This document shows, one piece after another, positions 47,640 through 60,500 of a DNA stretch of 64,000 nt; position 1 is the stretch's first letter, and each line of letters begins with the position of its first letter. The position numbers and the translations under genes are program-made. The stretch spans positions 1 through 64,000 of the forward strand of contig NW_024571687.1 of assembly GCF_018320785.1 (NCBI RefSeq), read 5' to 3'. The notes under the pieces are model-generated. The model did no database searches. It saw only the letters and a list, made by a program, of their open reading frames with translations, and had not been told where the DNA came from. The stretch comes from Cheilinus undulatus (lineage: Eukaryota > Chordata > Actinopteri > Labriformes > Labridae).

Positions 47640-48625
47640 GAGATCGAATCACCAACCAGGCTTTAATATAAGTCATGTTTGAAATTAACTAGCTGGGAGA
47701 TCGAGTCTCCAGCCAGGCTTTAATACGAGTCATGTTTGAGATTAACTAGCTGGGAGATCGAGTCTCCAGCCAGGCTTTAATACGAGTCATGTTTGAGATT
47801 AACTAGCTGGGAGATCGAGTCTCCAGCCAGGCCTTAATATGAGTCATGTTTGAGATTTATTAGCTGGGAGATCGAGTCACCAACCATGTTTAATACAAGT
47901 CATGTTTGAGATTTATTAGCTGGGAGATCAAGTCACCAGCCATGTTTAATACAAGTCATGTTTGAGATTTATTAGCTGGGAGATCAAGTCACCAACCATG
48001 TTTAATACAAGTCATGTTTGAGATTTATTAGCTGGGAGATCAAGTCACCAACCATGTTTAATACAAGTCATGTTTGAGATTTATTAGCTGGGAGATCAAG
48101 TCACCAACCATGTTTAATACGAGTCATGTTTGAGATTGACTAGCTAGGAGATCCTAGTCGCAAACCAGGCCTAATACGAGTCATGTTCGAGATAAACTAG
48201 TTAGGAGATTGAGTCTCCAACCAGGCTTTAATATGAGTCATGTTTGAGATTAACTCACTAGGAGATCCAGTCTCCAACCAGGCCTTAATACGAGTCTTGT
48301 TTGAGATTAACTAGCTGGGAGATAGAGTTGCCAACCATGTTTAACACGAGTCTTGTTTGAGATTAACTAGCTGGGAGATCGAGTCTCCAACCAGGCTTTA
48401 ATACAAGTCATGTTTGAGATTAACTCACTAGGAGATCAAGTCACCAGCCAGACATTAACACGACACATGTTTGAGATTAACTCATTAGGAGATAGAGTCG
48501 CCAACCAGGCTTTAACACAAGTCTTGTTTGAGATTTACTAGCTGGGAGATCGAGTCGCCAGCCAGACTTAAACGCGAGTCATGTTTGAGATTAACTCACT
48601 AGGAGATCGATTTGCCAACCTTGAT
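47640..48625. repeat. 57-bp minisatellite
   Basis: About 17 units containing TTTGAGATTAACTAGCTGGG, AGATCGAGTCTCC and TTTAATACGAGTCATG. It is flanked by a short inverted match (near 47577-47602 and 48790-48822), so it may have expanded inside an older inverted-repeat element. Confidence 0.92.
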
Positions 48626-48984
48626 TTACCGGCATAGCCTCCCTCCTCTCTTCCTTCAGGCTCCAGCCTTCCCTTCGGAACCACGACTACTCAGGCCAAT
48701 GTTTCTACTTCCTTTTGACAACTCCAAATCACAAACAGCCAAAGACCATCACCAGGGAGTGGTTGATCTCAAACACGACTCTCATGAGGGCACTCTGATT
48801 GGTCAATGATGGAGGTGATTCTGACAAGAATCAAGGCACAGAAGTGGACAGGACCTGACGCACCGAGAACAATAACTTATTGCACCTCGTTCATGTAAAA
48901 ACGGACACATTGCATGCCGCCTCAGAAGACACCACGAGGAGACAAACTTTATGAGACTGTTTCACTCAGACGACAGAGGACGCT

Positions 48985-49260
48985 GCTTTGAGGGTTTAAG
49001 GGTTCTCTCTTTAAGAGCTTAAGGGTTCCATCTTTAGAAGTTTAAGCATTCTGTCTGTAGAGGGTTAAGGGTTCTGTCTTTTGAGACTGAAGGGTTCTGC
49101 TTTTAAGGGTTAAAGGGTTCTGTTTTTAGAAGGTTAAGGGTCTTGTCTTCAGAGATTTACGGGTTCTGTCCCTAAGGGTTTAAGGGTTCTGCTTTTAAAG
49201 GTTTATGGGTTCTGTCTTAAAGTGTTTGTCTTTAAGGGTTTAAGGGTCCTGTAGAAAAGA
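48985..49260. repeat. Degenerate 20-25-bp repeat
   Basis: Imperfect copies of GGGTTTAAGGGTTCTGTCTT. Confidence 0.75.
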
Positions 49261-50510
49261 GATGAGTCCAGTCAAAGACTAGAACTAAAGAAAACCATCT
49301 CTGACTTCACTTCTGAGATGTTTCTGATTATTTGGACCGTGGAGGTTTTGTGGATGGTGGGTTTACTGTGCTCTACCATCATGATTTTTGTGTTAATCTG
49401 CCATGTTCGAACTTGATCAGGTTTTCCAAACGTTTCCAGGGTTAGGGTTAAGGAGATACACCTGGAGCTGGACTGTAACAGCGACCCTCTGGTTAATAGT
49501 TCTTCCACTCTGTGGTGAGAGTCTGCTGCTGAGGTAGCCGATCAGCCATTCTCTGATTGGCCATCATGGGTACTTTGAGAGTGTTTTTTTTTTTTTTTTT
49601 TTTTTAAGCATTAGGGAACATACTCGACTACAGTTCCTCTGCTCTCCGGTCTGCTTTCACATCAGTAACATGGTTCTGTTAGAGAACACCTGTGTAAGAA
49701 CAACGCTTTGAGGACATCGTCTCATCTCTTTTTGTGGCTGTCCTCCCTCCATTTTTTTCCGGAGGTCATAGTTGACAACTACTGAAAAAGTTGCCGAAGT
49801 AAAGCAGAACTGCTGCGTTCTAATAATGACAGAAATCAAGTATTGTAGTCCATCCTCTGACTGATGAGTACCCCGTACTGTCCTCTAGTCCATGAGTCCT
49901 TCCCAGACCACCTCTTCATACATGAGTTCTCACTTTAGAATGAACCAGTCATTGGGTCATATGTTCTCAGTCCTGTCCGGGTCCCTGATGTGAAAGCAGC
50001 TTTACAGTACTCTGATAATCAGACCTTTGTGGGTCATGTGACCAGTCTGGATGACAGCGAGTGGCGACTGAACTAGAGGAAGTAGATGCTAGCTGAAGAA
50101 CAGTTCAACAGATGGGTACAGTACTGATGTCTGAGAGAGCAGCCTGATGATGATTATATATAAACGAACCAAAGAGGGAGACTGGAGGGTTGTCCTATAT
50201 CTTCAGTCTGAATCCACTGCCATTGACATTTGAAAACAGACGTACCACTGTCCATGTGATGTCCTGAGATCAACCCTGTACAGCTGCTTCATGACTTTAC
50301 TGAACCCTACTGAGGCGATGGTGAGAGCATCTGCTGCTTTCAGGACAGGTCAGCTTTATATGCTCCTGTCTGAGTCTACAGAAGCCCAGAAGGGTCAGGA
50401 ATTCAAGATGGAAGACGGAGAACATACAAAAATGGTTATTTTTAGTCAGTGTTATAGTTTACCTGGTCAGAATTTGGTATTACTGAACAAGTACAACAGA
50501 CTCAGCTAGA
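49261..50510. other. Intergenic spacer, nothing recognised
   Basis: Unique sequence with a 20-bp poly-T run near 49587-49606. Frames of 60-78 codons have no recognisable domain. Confidence 0.4.
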
Positions 50511-51045
50511 ATCACGGCTGAGACAAACTCAGAGTCAAACCCACTGCTGAGACAGACTCAGAGTTTAACTCTCGACTGAGACAGACTCAGAGTTTAACCC
50601 ACGGCTGAGACAGACTCAGAGTTTAACTCTCGACTGAGACAGACACAGAGTTTAACTCTCGACTGAGACAGACTCAGAGTTTAACTCTCGACTGAGACAG
50701 ACTCAGAGTTTAACCCACGGCTGAGACAGACTCAGAGTTTAACCCACGGCTGAGACAGACTCAGAGGTTAACCCACGGCTGAGACAGACTCAGAGTTTAA
50801 CTCTCGACTGAGACAGACTCAGAGTTTAACTCTCGACTGAGACAGACTCAGAGTTTAACTCTCGACTGAGACAGACTCAGAGTTTAACTCTCGACTGAGA
50901 CAGACTCAGAGTTTAACTCTCGACTGAGACAGACTCAGAGTTTAACTCTCGACTGAGACAGACTCAGAGTTTAACTCTCGACTGAGACAGACTCACAGTT
51001 TAACTCTCGACTGAGACAGACTCAGAGTTTAACTCTCGACTGGCG
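50511..51045. repeat. 29-bp minisatellite
   Basis: About 18 units of CTGAGACAGACTCAGAGTTT followed by AACTCTCGA or AACCCACGG. Confidence 0.95.
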
Positions 51046-51439
51046 AAGCACCACTTGACTTTATGACTTCACTTTAGCTTCAGTCAGGTCTGAACCTAAC
51101 ACTGGGGAGGTTTGCCCAAGTCAAAGCTTGTCTTAACTGATTTTTGTTCAAATAAATAATATTTTATATATCCTGGTGGAGTCAGAGCCTGGAACTGCAG
51201 TCTCATTTGATCACCCTTTTTCTGTTTGATTACAACATTAAACTCTGTCCTTAGGTCTGTGGTCTCCATGTCTTTAGAATCTTAAAACCATAGAGTATGC
51301 AGACAGTAAAACCCAGCAGAGCTTCCACACACCATCTATCTCTCTGTTGACCATCTCTACATGAGACGGCCCTCAGCAGCAGTGCAGCAGCTATCAACGA
51401 GACTGAGAAGTGAGATGGGCGAAAACAGACAGAAACAGG

Positions 51440-52940
51440 GAACCCACACAGCATATGAAAAGGGACCCACAGGGGTATGAAACAGGACCCACACAGGGTA
51501 TGAAAAGGGACCCACAGGGGTATGAAACAGGACCAACACAGGGTATGAAAAGGGACCCACAGGGGTATGAAACAGGACCCACAGAGGGTATGAAAAGGGG
51601 ACCAACAGGGGTATGAAACAGGACCCACACAGGGTATGAAAGGGGATCCACACAGGGTATGAAAGGGGACCAACAGGCATATACAACAGGACCCACACAG
51701 GGTATGAAAGAGGACCCACGGGGGTATGAAACAGGACCCACACAAGGGTATGAAACAGAACCCACACAAGGTATGAAAGGGGACCCACACAGGGTATGGA
51801 ACAGGACCCACACAGGGTATGAAACAGGACCCACACAGGGTATGAAACAGGACCCACACAGGGTATGAAACAGGACCCACACAGGGTATGAAAGGGGACC
51901 CACACAGGGTATGAAACGGGACCCACACAGGGTATGAAAGGGGACCCACACAGGGTATGAAACGGGACCCACACAGGGTATGAAACAGGACCCACACAGG
52001 GTATGAAACAGGACCCACACAAGGTATGAAACGGGACCCACACAGGGTATGAAAGGGGACCCACACAGGGTATGAAACGGGATCCACACAGGGTATGAAA
52101 GGGGACCAACAGGCATATACAACAGGACCCACACAGGGTATGAAAGAGGACCCACGGGGGTATGAAACAGGACCCACACAAGGGTATGAAACAGGACCCA
52201 CACAAGGTATGAAAGGGGACCCACACAGGGTATGGAACAGGACCCACACAGGGTATGAAACAGGACCCACACAGGGTATGAAACAGGACCCACACAGGGT
52301 ATGAAACAGGACCCACACAGGGTATGAAAGGGGACCCACACAGGGTATGAAACGGGACCCACACAGGGTATGAAACAGGACCCACACAGGGTATGAAACG
52401 GGACCCACACAGGGTATGAAAGGGGACCCACACAGGGTATGAAAGGGGACCCACACGGGGTATGAAACAGGACCCACACAGGGTATGAAACAGGACCCAC
52501 ACAGGGTATGAAAGGGGACCCACACAGGGTATGAAAGGGGACCCACACAGGGTATGAAACAGGACCCACACAGGGTATGAAACAGGACCCACACAGGGTA
52601 TGAAAGGGGACCCACACAGGGTATGAAACGGGACCCACACAGGGTATGAAAGGGGACCCACACAGGGTATGAAACAGGACCCACACAGGGTATGAAAGGG
52701 GACCCACACAGGGTATGAAACGGGACCCACACAGGGTATGAAACAGGACCCACACAAGGTATGAAACGGGACCCACACAGGGTATGAAAGGGGACCCACA
52801 CAGGGTATGAAAGGGGACCCACACGGGGTATGAAACAGGACCCACACAGGGTATGAACGGGACCCACAGGGGTATGAAACAGGACCCACAGGGGTACAAA
52901 ACAGGAACTGCACAGGTATGAATCGGGACTCCCACAGGTA
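51440..52940. repeat. 23-bp minisatellite, open in three minus frames
   Basis: About 65 units of ACCCACACAGGGTATGAAAC plus AGG or GGG. A segment at about 51640-51880 recurs at about 52076-52316 (offset 436 bp). A unit that is not a multiple of three and lacks stops leaves three frames open across the array. Confidence 0.95.
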
Positions 52941-53087
52941 CAAAATGACTGATTTTTATGTGGTTAATTTAGGGTCTTTTCTACAGTAGCACACTCTTGT
53001 CTTGAAACTAACCATCAGAGTTATTTCATAGTGTGCTCTGTTTTGATCAGGCCTGATTTGGGTAAATGGTACCTTGATATTTATCAG

Positions 53088-53093
53088 TTTATT
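53088..53093 (-). other. Possible mtm1 poly(A) signal (AATAAA)
   Basis: AATAAA on the transcript strand about 1.25 kb after the mtm1 stop, beyond the 21-bp array at 53215-54060. No downstream element could be confirmed. Confidence 0.25.
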
Positions 53094-53214
53094 GCTCTAT
53101 TTGAGAACAGGGTTTGATGATCAAGGGTTTATTTACATCCAATCAAAGTGTGACACCCAGATGAACCCTTCTCTCTTTCCTTTGTACGTTTGTCTACTGT
53201 CTACATCCCATCTA

Positions 53215-54060
53215 TGTCCTGTGGTTGTCCCATGCCAGTCCTGTATCGTCCTGTGGTCATCCTGTATCGTCCTGTGGTAATCCTATATCATCCTGTGGTC
53301 ATCCTGTGGTCATTCTGTATTGTCCTGTGGTAATCCTGTATCATCCTGTGGTAATCCTGTATCATCCTGTGGTAATCCTGTATCATCCTGTGGTCATCCT
53401 ATGTCACTGTGGTAATCCTATATCATCCTGTGGTCATCCTGTGGTCATTCTGTATTGTCCTGTGGTAATCCTGTATCATCCTGTGGTAATCCTGTATCAT
53501 CCTGTGGTAATCCTGTATCATCCTGTGGTCATCCTATGTCACTGTGGTCATCCTGTATCGTCCCGTGGTCGTCCTGTATCGTCCCGTGGTCGTCCTGTAT
53601 CGTCCCCTGGTCGTCCTGTATCGTCACCCTGGTCGTCCTGTATCGTCCCCTGGTCGTCCTGTATCGTCCCCTGGTCGTCCTGTATCGTCCCCTGGTCGTC
53701 CTGTATCGTCCCGTGGTCGTCCTGTATCGTCCCGTGGTCGTCCTGTATCTTCCCCTGGTTGTCCTGTATTTTCCCCTGGTTGTCCTGTATTGTCCCCTGG
53801 TTGTCCTGTATTGTCCCCTGGTTGTCCTGTATTGTCCCCTGGTTGTCCTGTATTGTCCCATGGTCGTCCTGTATCTTCCCCTGGTTGTCCTGTATTGTCC
53901 CCTGGTTGTCCTGTATTGTCCCCTGGTTGTCCTGTATTGTCCCCTGGTTGTCCTGTATTGTCCCCTGGTTGTCCTGTATTTTCCCCTGGTTGTCCTGTAT
54001 TGTCCTATGGCCACTGTGTGGTCATCTGGTGATCATCCTGTATCGTCCTGTGGTGTAATC
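53215..54060. repeat. 17-21-bp minisatellite beyond mtm1
   Basis: The left part has units such as TCCTGTGGTAATCCTGTATC. The right part is a regular 21-bp unit, GGTTGTCCTGTATTGTCCCC plus T. It would lie in the mtm1 3' UTR if the poly(A) site is near 53088. Confidence 0.93.
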
Positions 54061-54335
54061 ACCCTGTAATTGTGGTGCGTGTTGAAGCCCTTGGACTAAA
54101 GCCACCGTTCGTGATTAAGGCTTCTCCTTTTGGTGAGCGGTGTATTAAAGTGTTAACAAGGCTGTACTGTGACATATTGCATAAATCTTCATCGTCATCA
54201 TCATCACTATCTAATCTACAACTGATTAGCATTCTGTATTAGCACTGCACGTTAGCATCGTTAGCTCGCCGTGACACACAAACCAGAACAGGACACAAGT
54301 GCAACAGAGAGAGAGAGAAAGAGAGAGAGCAGCCC

Positions 54336-54530
54336 TCAGAGCGGAGTGTGGAGGTGCGTGTACTGCTGCGATGGCGGCGAAGATGGCGACGACGAGGTGT
54401 TGGGAGCAGGGCTGTTGGCCAGGCGGGGCGAGGGTGAGGAGTCAGACAGCTGCAGCTCCTCCAGCTTCTTCAAGTACTCATCCCGCAGCGCCAACAGCTC
54501 CTTGTAGCGCTGCTCCACCGGACTCTGCTG
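54336..54530 (-). CDS. mtm1: mtm1 last exon (C-terminal helix and stop)
   Basis: 64 codons plus TGA at 54338-54336. [20 protein letters not shown] starts a heptad-like helix, and a Ser/Pro-rich tail ends THLHTPL. The acceptor is TTTCTTTGCAG. Confidence 0.95.
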   Translation of the reverse strand, partial: QQSPVEQRYKELLALRDEYLKKLEELQLSDSSPSPRLANSPAPNTSSSPSSPPSQQYTHLHTPL

Positions 54531-57500
54531 CTGCAAAGAAACAGGAACGCACAAAAGACATACTGTCAGTGTTGTGTTCACATTCTTGGCACAAAGTCAG
54601 ACACGTTCCCAGGACATGTTGAGACAAAGTCTTCAGATTTCTAAAAGAAGTCAGGATTCCCTGTCGTTACAGTGTTAGTAGCCAGAGTCAGCTCTGATGG
54701 TTAGAAGAAACACCAACTGCTCTAAACAATCAAACTGCTTCAGGAATAACCTGGAGAAATCAGCAATGGACTGACACAAGTTCCATCTGGACCCTTGGTG
54801 AATTTGTGGTCTGAACCAGACTTTGTTCCCTCAGTAAACATTTTTAATTACTAGTCTATGGTTTCATAACTCATAGGAAGTGACCATATAAGGCAAAAAG
54901 GGTAGACCTGGCTGGGTCCTTCTATCACTGGAGTTACAGACCTCTGACATACCTGCTGTCGTATACGGGGGTTCCAACGGATGTAGTAAGTCACCCACAG
55001 CTCTAGGTGGCGCATGCTGGCTACCGGGTACAGGACTCTACCTGACTCCGGTGTGTAGAATGGGTTTAAATAGTTCTCCATCTTACTGTTGACCAAAGAC
55101 CACAGAGACACCGTCTTCGACCGCAGTTCCTAGAGAAACAGAGTGTAAGGGTTAGGGTTAGGGCTGGACTGGAGGGGGTTACTATGAGTTCACTGAGGCT
55201 CAGAGGGTTATGGCTGGGCTGGAGGGGGGTATGATAGGTTCACTGAGGTTCAGAGGGTTATGGTTAGGGCTGGAGGGGGGTATGATAGGTTCACTGAGGT
55301 TCAGAGGGTTATGGTTAGGGCTGGAGGGGGGTATGATAGGTTCACTGAGGTTCAGAGGGTTATGGTTAGGGCTGGAGGGGGGTATGATAGGTTCACTGAG
55401 GCTCAGAGGGTTATGGTTAGGGCTGGAGGGGGGTATGATAGGTTCACTGAGGTTCAGAGGGTTATGGCTGGGCTGGAGGGGGGTATGATAGTTTCACTGA
55501 GGTTCAGAGGGTTATGGTTAGGGCTGGAGGGGGGTATGATAGTTTCACTGAGGTTCAGAGGGTTATGGTTAGGGCTGGAGGGGGGTATGATAGGTTCACA
55601 GAGGTTCAGAGGGTTATGGCTGGGCTGGAGGGGGGTATGATAGTTTCACTGAGGATCAGAGGGTTATGGGGAGGGCTGGAGGGGGGCATGATAGGTTCAC
55701 TGAGGTTCAGAGGGTTATGGTTAGGGCTGGAGGGGGGTATGATAGTTTCACTGAGGTTCAGAGGGTTATGGCTGGGCTGGAGGGGGGTATGATAGGTTCA
55801 CTGAGGCTCAGAGGGTTATGGTTAGGGCTGGAGGGGGGTATGATAGGTTCACTGAGGCTCAGAGGGTTATGGTTAGGGCTGGAGGGGGGTATGATAGGTT
55901 CACTGAGGCTCAGAGGGTTATGGTTAGGGCTGGAGGGGGGTATGATAGGTTCACTGAGGCTCAGAGGGTTATGGCTGGGCTGGAAGGCTCAGAGGGTTAT
56001 GGCTGGGCTGGAGGGGGGTATGATAGGTTCACTGAGGCTCAGAGGGTTATGGCTGGGCTGGAGGGGGGTATGATAGGTTCACTATGTTTCAGCTGATCAG
56101 GGTTAGAGCTGGAGGGGGTTACTACAAGTTCACTGAGGCTCAGAGGACAAAAATGATATCATTTTGTAGATAAAATTGATTGGCCCCAGGTGCTGTACTT
56201 AATTTTGAGGCGTGCTCCAGGTGTGGTTCAGGTGTGGCTGAGTATTGGTTCAGATGTGGTTCAGGTGTGGTTCAGGTGTGGTTGTGTATTGTTCAGTTAT
56301 GGTTCAGGTGTGGTTCAGGTGTGGTTGTGTATTGTTCAGTTATGGTTCAGGTGTGGTTCAGGTGTGGTTGTGTATTGTTCAGTTATGGTTCAGGTGTGGT
56401 TCAGGTGTGGTTGTGTATTGTTCAGTTATGGTTCAGGTGTGGTTGAGGACTGGCTTAGTTGTGGTTCAGGAGTTGTTGGGGTTTGGTTTAGTCGTGGTTA
56501 GGGTGTGTTTTGTAGGAATGTCTGGGACATGTTCTTACGCCCTGGTCCCGTGCGCCGTCACAGTTGTAGAGGAACGTCCCAAAGCGACAGCTGTACAGGT
56601 GATCCAGGATGGTCAGGAGGAGGCGCTCATTGAACTCAAAGGCTGTTGTTCAGTTATGGTTCAGGTGTGGTTGTGTATTGTTCAGTTACGGTTCAGGTGT
56701 GGTTGTGTATTGTTCAGTTATGGTTCAGGTGTGGTTGTGTATTGTTCAGGTGTGGTTCAGGTGTGGTTGTGTATTGTTCAGTTATGGTTCAGGTGTGGTT
56801 CAGGTGTGGTTGTGTATTGTTCAGTTATGGTTCAGGTGTGGTTCAGGTGTGGTTGTGTATTGTTCAGGTGTGGTTCAGGTGTGGTTGTGTATTGTTCAGT
56901 TATGGTTCAGGTGTGGTTCAGGTGTGGTTGAGGACTGGCTTAGTTGTGGTTCAGGAGTTGTTGGGGTTTGGTTTAGTCATGGTTAGGGTGTGTTTTGTAG
57001 GAATGTCTGGGACATGTTCTTACGCTCTGGTCCCATGCGCCGTCACAGTTGTAGAGGAACGTCCCAAAGCGACAGCTGTACAGGTGATCCAGGATGGTCA
57101 GGAGGAGGCGCTCATTGAACTCAAAGGCTGTTGTTCAGTTATGGTTCAGGTGTGGTTCAGGTGTGGTTGTGTATTGTTCAGTTATGGTTCAGGTGTGGTT
57201 GTGTATTGTTCAGTTACGGTTCAGGTGTGGTTGTGTATTGTTCAGTTATGGTTCAGGTGTGGTTCAGGTGTGGTTGTGTATTGTTCAGTTACGGTTCAGG
57301 TGTGGTTCAGGTGTGGTTGTGTATTGTTCAGTTATGGTTCAGGTGTGGTTCAGGTGTGGTTGTGTATTGTTCAGTTATGGTTCAGGTGTGGTTGTGTATT
57401 GTTCAGTTATGGTTCAGGTGTGGTTCAGGTGTGGTTGTGTATTGTTCAGTTATGGTTCAGGTGTGGTTCAGGTGTGGTTGTGTATTGTTCAGTTACGGTT

Positions 57501-60500
57501 CAGGTGTGGTTCAGGTGTGGTTGTGTATTGTTCAGTTATGGTTCAGGTGTGGTTGTGTATTGTTCAGTTATGGTTCAGGTGTGGTTCAGGTGTGGTTGTG
57601 TATTGTTCAGTTATGGTTCAGGTGTGGTTCAGGTGTGGTTGTGTATTGTTCAGTTATGGTTCAGGTGTGGTTGTGTATTGTTCAGTTATGGTTCAGGTGT
57701 TGTTCAGGTGTGGTTGTGTATTGTTCAGTTATGGTTCAGGTGTGGTTGTGTATTGTTCAGTTATGGTTCAGGTGTGGTTCAGGTGTGGTTGTGTATTGTT
57801 CAGTTATGGTTCAGGTGTGGTTCAGGTGTGGTTGTGTATTGTTCAGTTATGGTTCAGGTGTGGTTGTGTATTGTTCAGTTATGGTTCAGGTGTGGTTCAG
57901 GTGTGGTTGTGTATTGTTCAGTTATGGTTCAGGTGTGGTTCAGGTGTGGTTGTGTATTGTTCAGTTATGGTTCAGGTGTTGTTCAGGTGTGGTTGAGTAT
58001 TGTTCAGTTATGGTTCAGGTGTGGTTGTGTATTGTTCAGTTATGGTTCAGGTGTGGTTCAGGTGTGGTTGTGTATTGTTCAGTTATGGTTCAGGTGTGGT
58101 TCAGGTGTGGTTGTGTATTGTTCAGTTATGGTTCAGGTGTGGTTGTGTATTGTTCAGTTATGGTTCAGGTGTGGTTCAGGTGTGGTTGTGTATTGTTCAG
58201 TTATGGTTCAGGTGTGGTTGTGTATTGTTCAGTTATGGTTCAGGTGTGGTTCAGGTGTGGTTGTGTATTGTTCAGTTATGGTTCAGGTGTGGTTCAGGTG
58301 TGGTTGTGTATTGTTCAGTTAGGGTTCAGGTGTGGTTCAGGTGTGGTTGAGGACTGGCTTAGTTGTGGTTCAGGAGTTGTTGGTGTTTGGTTTAGTCATG
58401 GTTAGGGTGTGTTTTGTAGGAATGTCTGGGACACGTTCTTACGTGCTGGTCCCGTGCACTCTCACAGTTGTAGAGGAACGTCCCAAAGCGACAGCTGTAC
58501 AGGTGATCCAGGATGGTCAGGAGGAGGCGCTCATTGAACTCAAAGGCTGTTGGAAACTTAAAGAGTATTGAGGCTGAGTCAGTTAATCACCATCATTCTC
58601 TGGCAGTAATCCTATGGTAAAGGTGTTTTCTTACCTGTTTGGTCATCTGCCACACACAGTCGATGAACTGAACAAAGATGGGTGATCTGTCCTGGTCTGC
58701 ATGGTTCTTATCTCCATGTCCTATCCTCTGTTCAAACAGACTCAGCATTATTATCAATATCTGATGGTACTCATCTTGAAATTTCAAACAGACATGACAG
58801 GAAAGTCGATCACTGTGAAGATAAACGTTAAAAATATGGTTCTTACTGAGGCAAACTTGTGTCCGAAGCTGATCCACTCCTTTTCTATAAGAACCTGAAA
58901 CAACATTAATGAACAAAGTCATTACCAGTGTTTCTGAGCCTCTGAGAGGTACAGCAGAGGAGAAACAGGAAGTCAGACGTTCAAACATACAAACAAACCC
59001 TGGTCTTCTTCTATGGTGTCTCTGAGTGTCCTCTATAGTTAAACTCTGTTCTTCTTCTATGGTGTCTCTGAGTGTCTCTATAGTTAAACCCTGTTCTTCT
59101 TCTATGGTGTCTCTGGGAGTCCTCTATAGTTAAACCCTGGTCTTCTTCTATGGTGTCTCTGGGAGTCCTCTATAGTTAAACCCTGTTCTTCTTCTATGGT
59201 GCCTTAGACTGACCTGGAAGCCCCTCAGGGTACGGTAGTGGCTGTCCAACATGAGCATGCTCAGTGAGGTGAGTTGAGCCGTCCTGTCCCAGCCGTCGCT
59301 GCAGTGAACCACCACGGAGTTTCCACCTGAGACTTTATCTGCCACCTGGATGGCTCCTGACAGCACCAGCTGGAGAGCAACACAGATGACATGGTCATCT
59401 ATTTATTAGTGCTGTCAAAAGATTCAAATCTTTAATCAGCTTAATCACAAGGTTGCTGTGGATTAATTCGGATTAATCATGATTAAATAACATTCATTTT
59501 TAATAATCTATTCATTGCATTTCATTTTGCAAGCTTGGCGACGTGTTAGCCAAAGTGCTAGCAGAATCTCCGATGAACATATGTTTCCTGTTAATGTGGT
59601 ATTTGAAGCTGGAAGCACTTCGGTGAAAAGAAAACTCCTTCCAGAGAATGTGCATAATACTTTATGTCGGTCGACTGTTCGACTGGGTTGTTTTTTTGTA
59701 CTCAAAGTTCAAGAGGGCCAGGGTGCTGTTTAGCGTCTTCCATGTGGAGTTGGTTGGTCACACCAGATCAACGGCCCATGTGCCCATGCGCAGCTGCGTG
59801 CTCCACGGTAACCCTAACTGCCCGAAATGCGTTGCCAGAGATGTTTCAGGGATTTTGAGTTAATCTGCGCTGTAGATGGGTTAACTGCATTAAAATCTTA
59901 CTCAGATTAATCATGATGATGGTTTAATCCACATTAACTCATTAATTTCAACAGCCCCAATATTTATTTAACATTTCAAATAACAATAAAATAAAATAAT
60001 AAAACAATAATAATAATAAAAAAATAATAAAAATAATAATGGTTCTGATTCAGACTGATAAATAAAAATTGAAACTTTATTTTTACAGAGTCTTTAAAAA
60101 CAAGGGTTTTGACATGTAATTAAATAAAGCATCAGGACACAAACAAGTCATAACAACAGGAACACTAAAGGTAAGGAACATAACCCATATCATACCATAT
60201 ACATCATTACTCAGACAACAAGCTCAGATATATCATGACATCACCAGAACTGAGACAACCAAGATGTCAGCAGAACTGAGACAACCTAGGACATCACCAG
60301 AACTGAGACAACCTAGGACATCAGCAGAACTGAGACAACCTAGGACATCAGCAGAACTGAGACAACCAAGACGTCAGCAGAACTGAGACAACCTAGGACA
60401 TCACCAGAACTGAGACAACCTAGGACATCACCAGAACTGAGACAACCTAGGACATCAGCAGAACTGAGACAACCAAGACGTCAGCAGAACTGAGACAACC

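Larger units (their letters stand above)
56215..58440. repeat. Nested 12/31/43-bp minisatellite in mtm1
   Basis: Built from GGTTCAGGTGT(G) 12-mers and GGTTGTGTATTGTTCAGTTA, alternating as 31-bp and 43-bp units. It encloses two truncated copies of the mtm1 exon at 58443-58556. Confidence 0.95.

Noticed and set aside
47491..47676. 61-codon minus frame (AAAFLIGWMEVMSQVV) that looked transposon-like.
   Set aside because: Short, no known motif, and it overlaps the flank of the 57-bp array.
51251..52943. Three frames above 500 codons on the minus strand (repeating FHTLCGS-type peptide).
   Set aside because: Three frames open at once over the same 23-bp array is a composition effect, not a gene.
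55145..55165. Interstitial telomere.
   Set aside because: Only about two and a half TTAGGG units at the edge of a 51-bp array; not enough to infer a fusion.
56245..58405. Cys/Val/Trp-rich plus-strand frames up to 558 codons.
   Set aside because: Antisense to mtm1 and produced by the 12/31/43-bp array. The non-repetitive part is the antisense of the duplicated exon.
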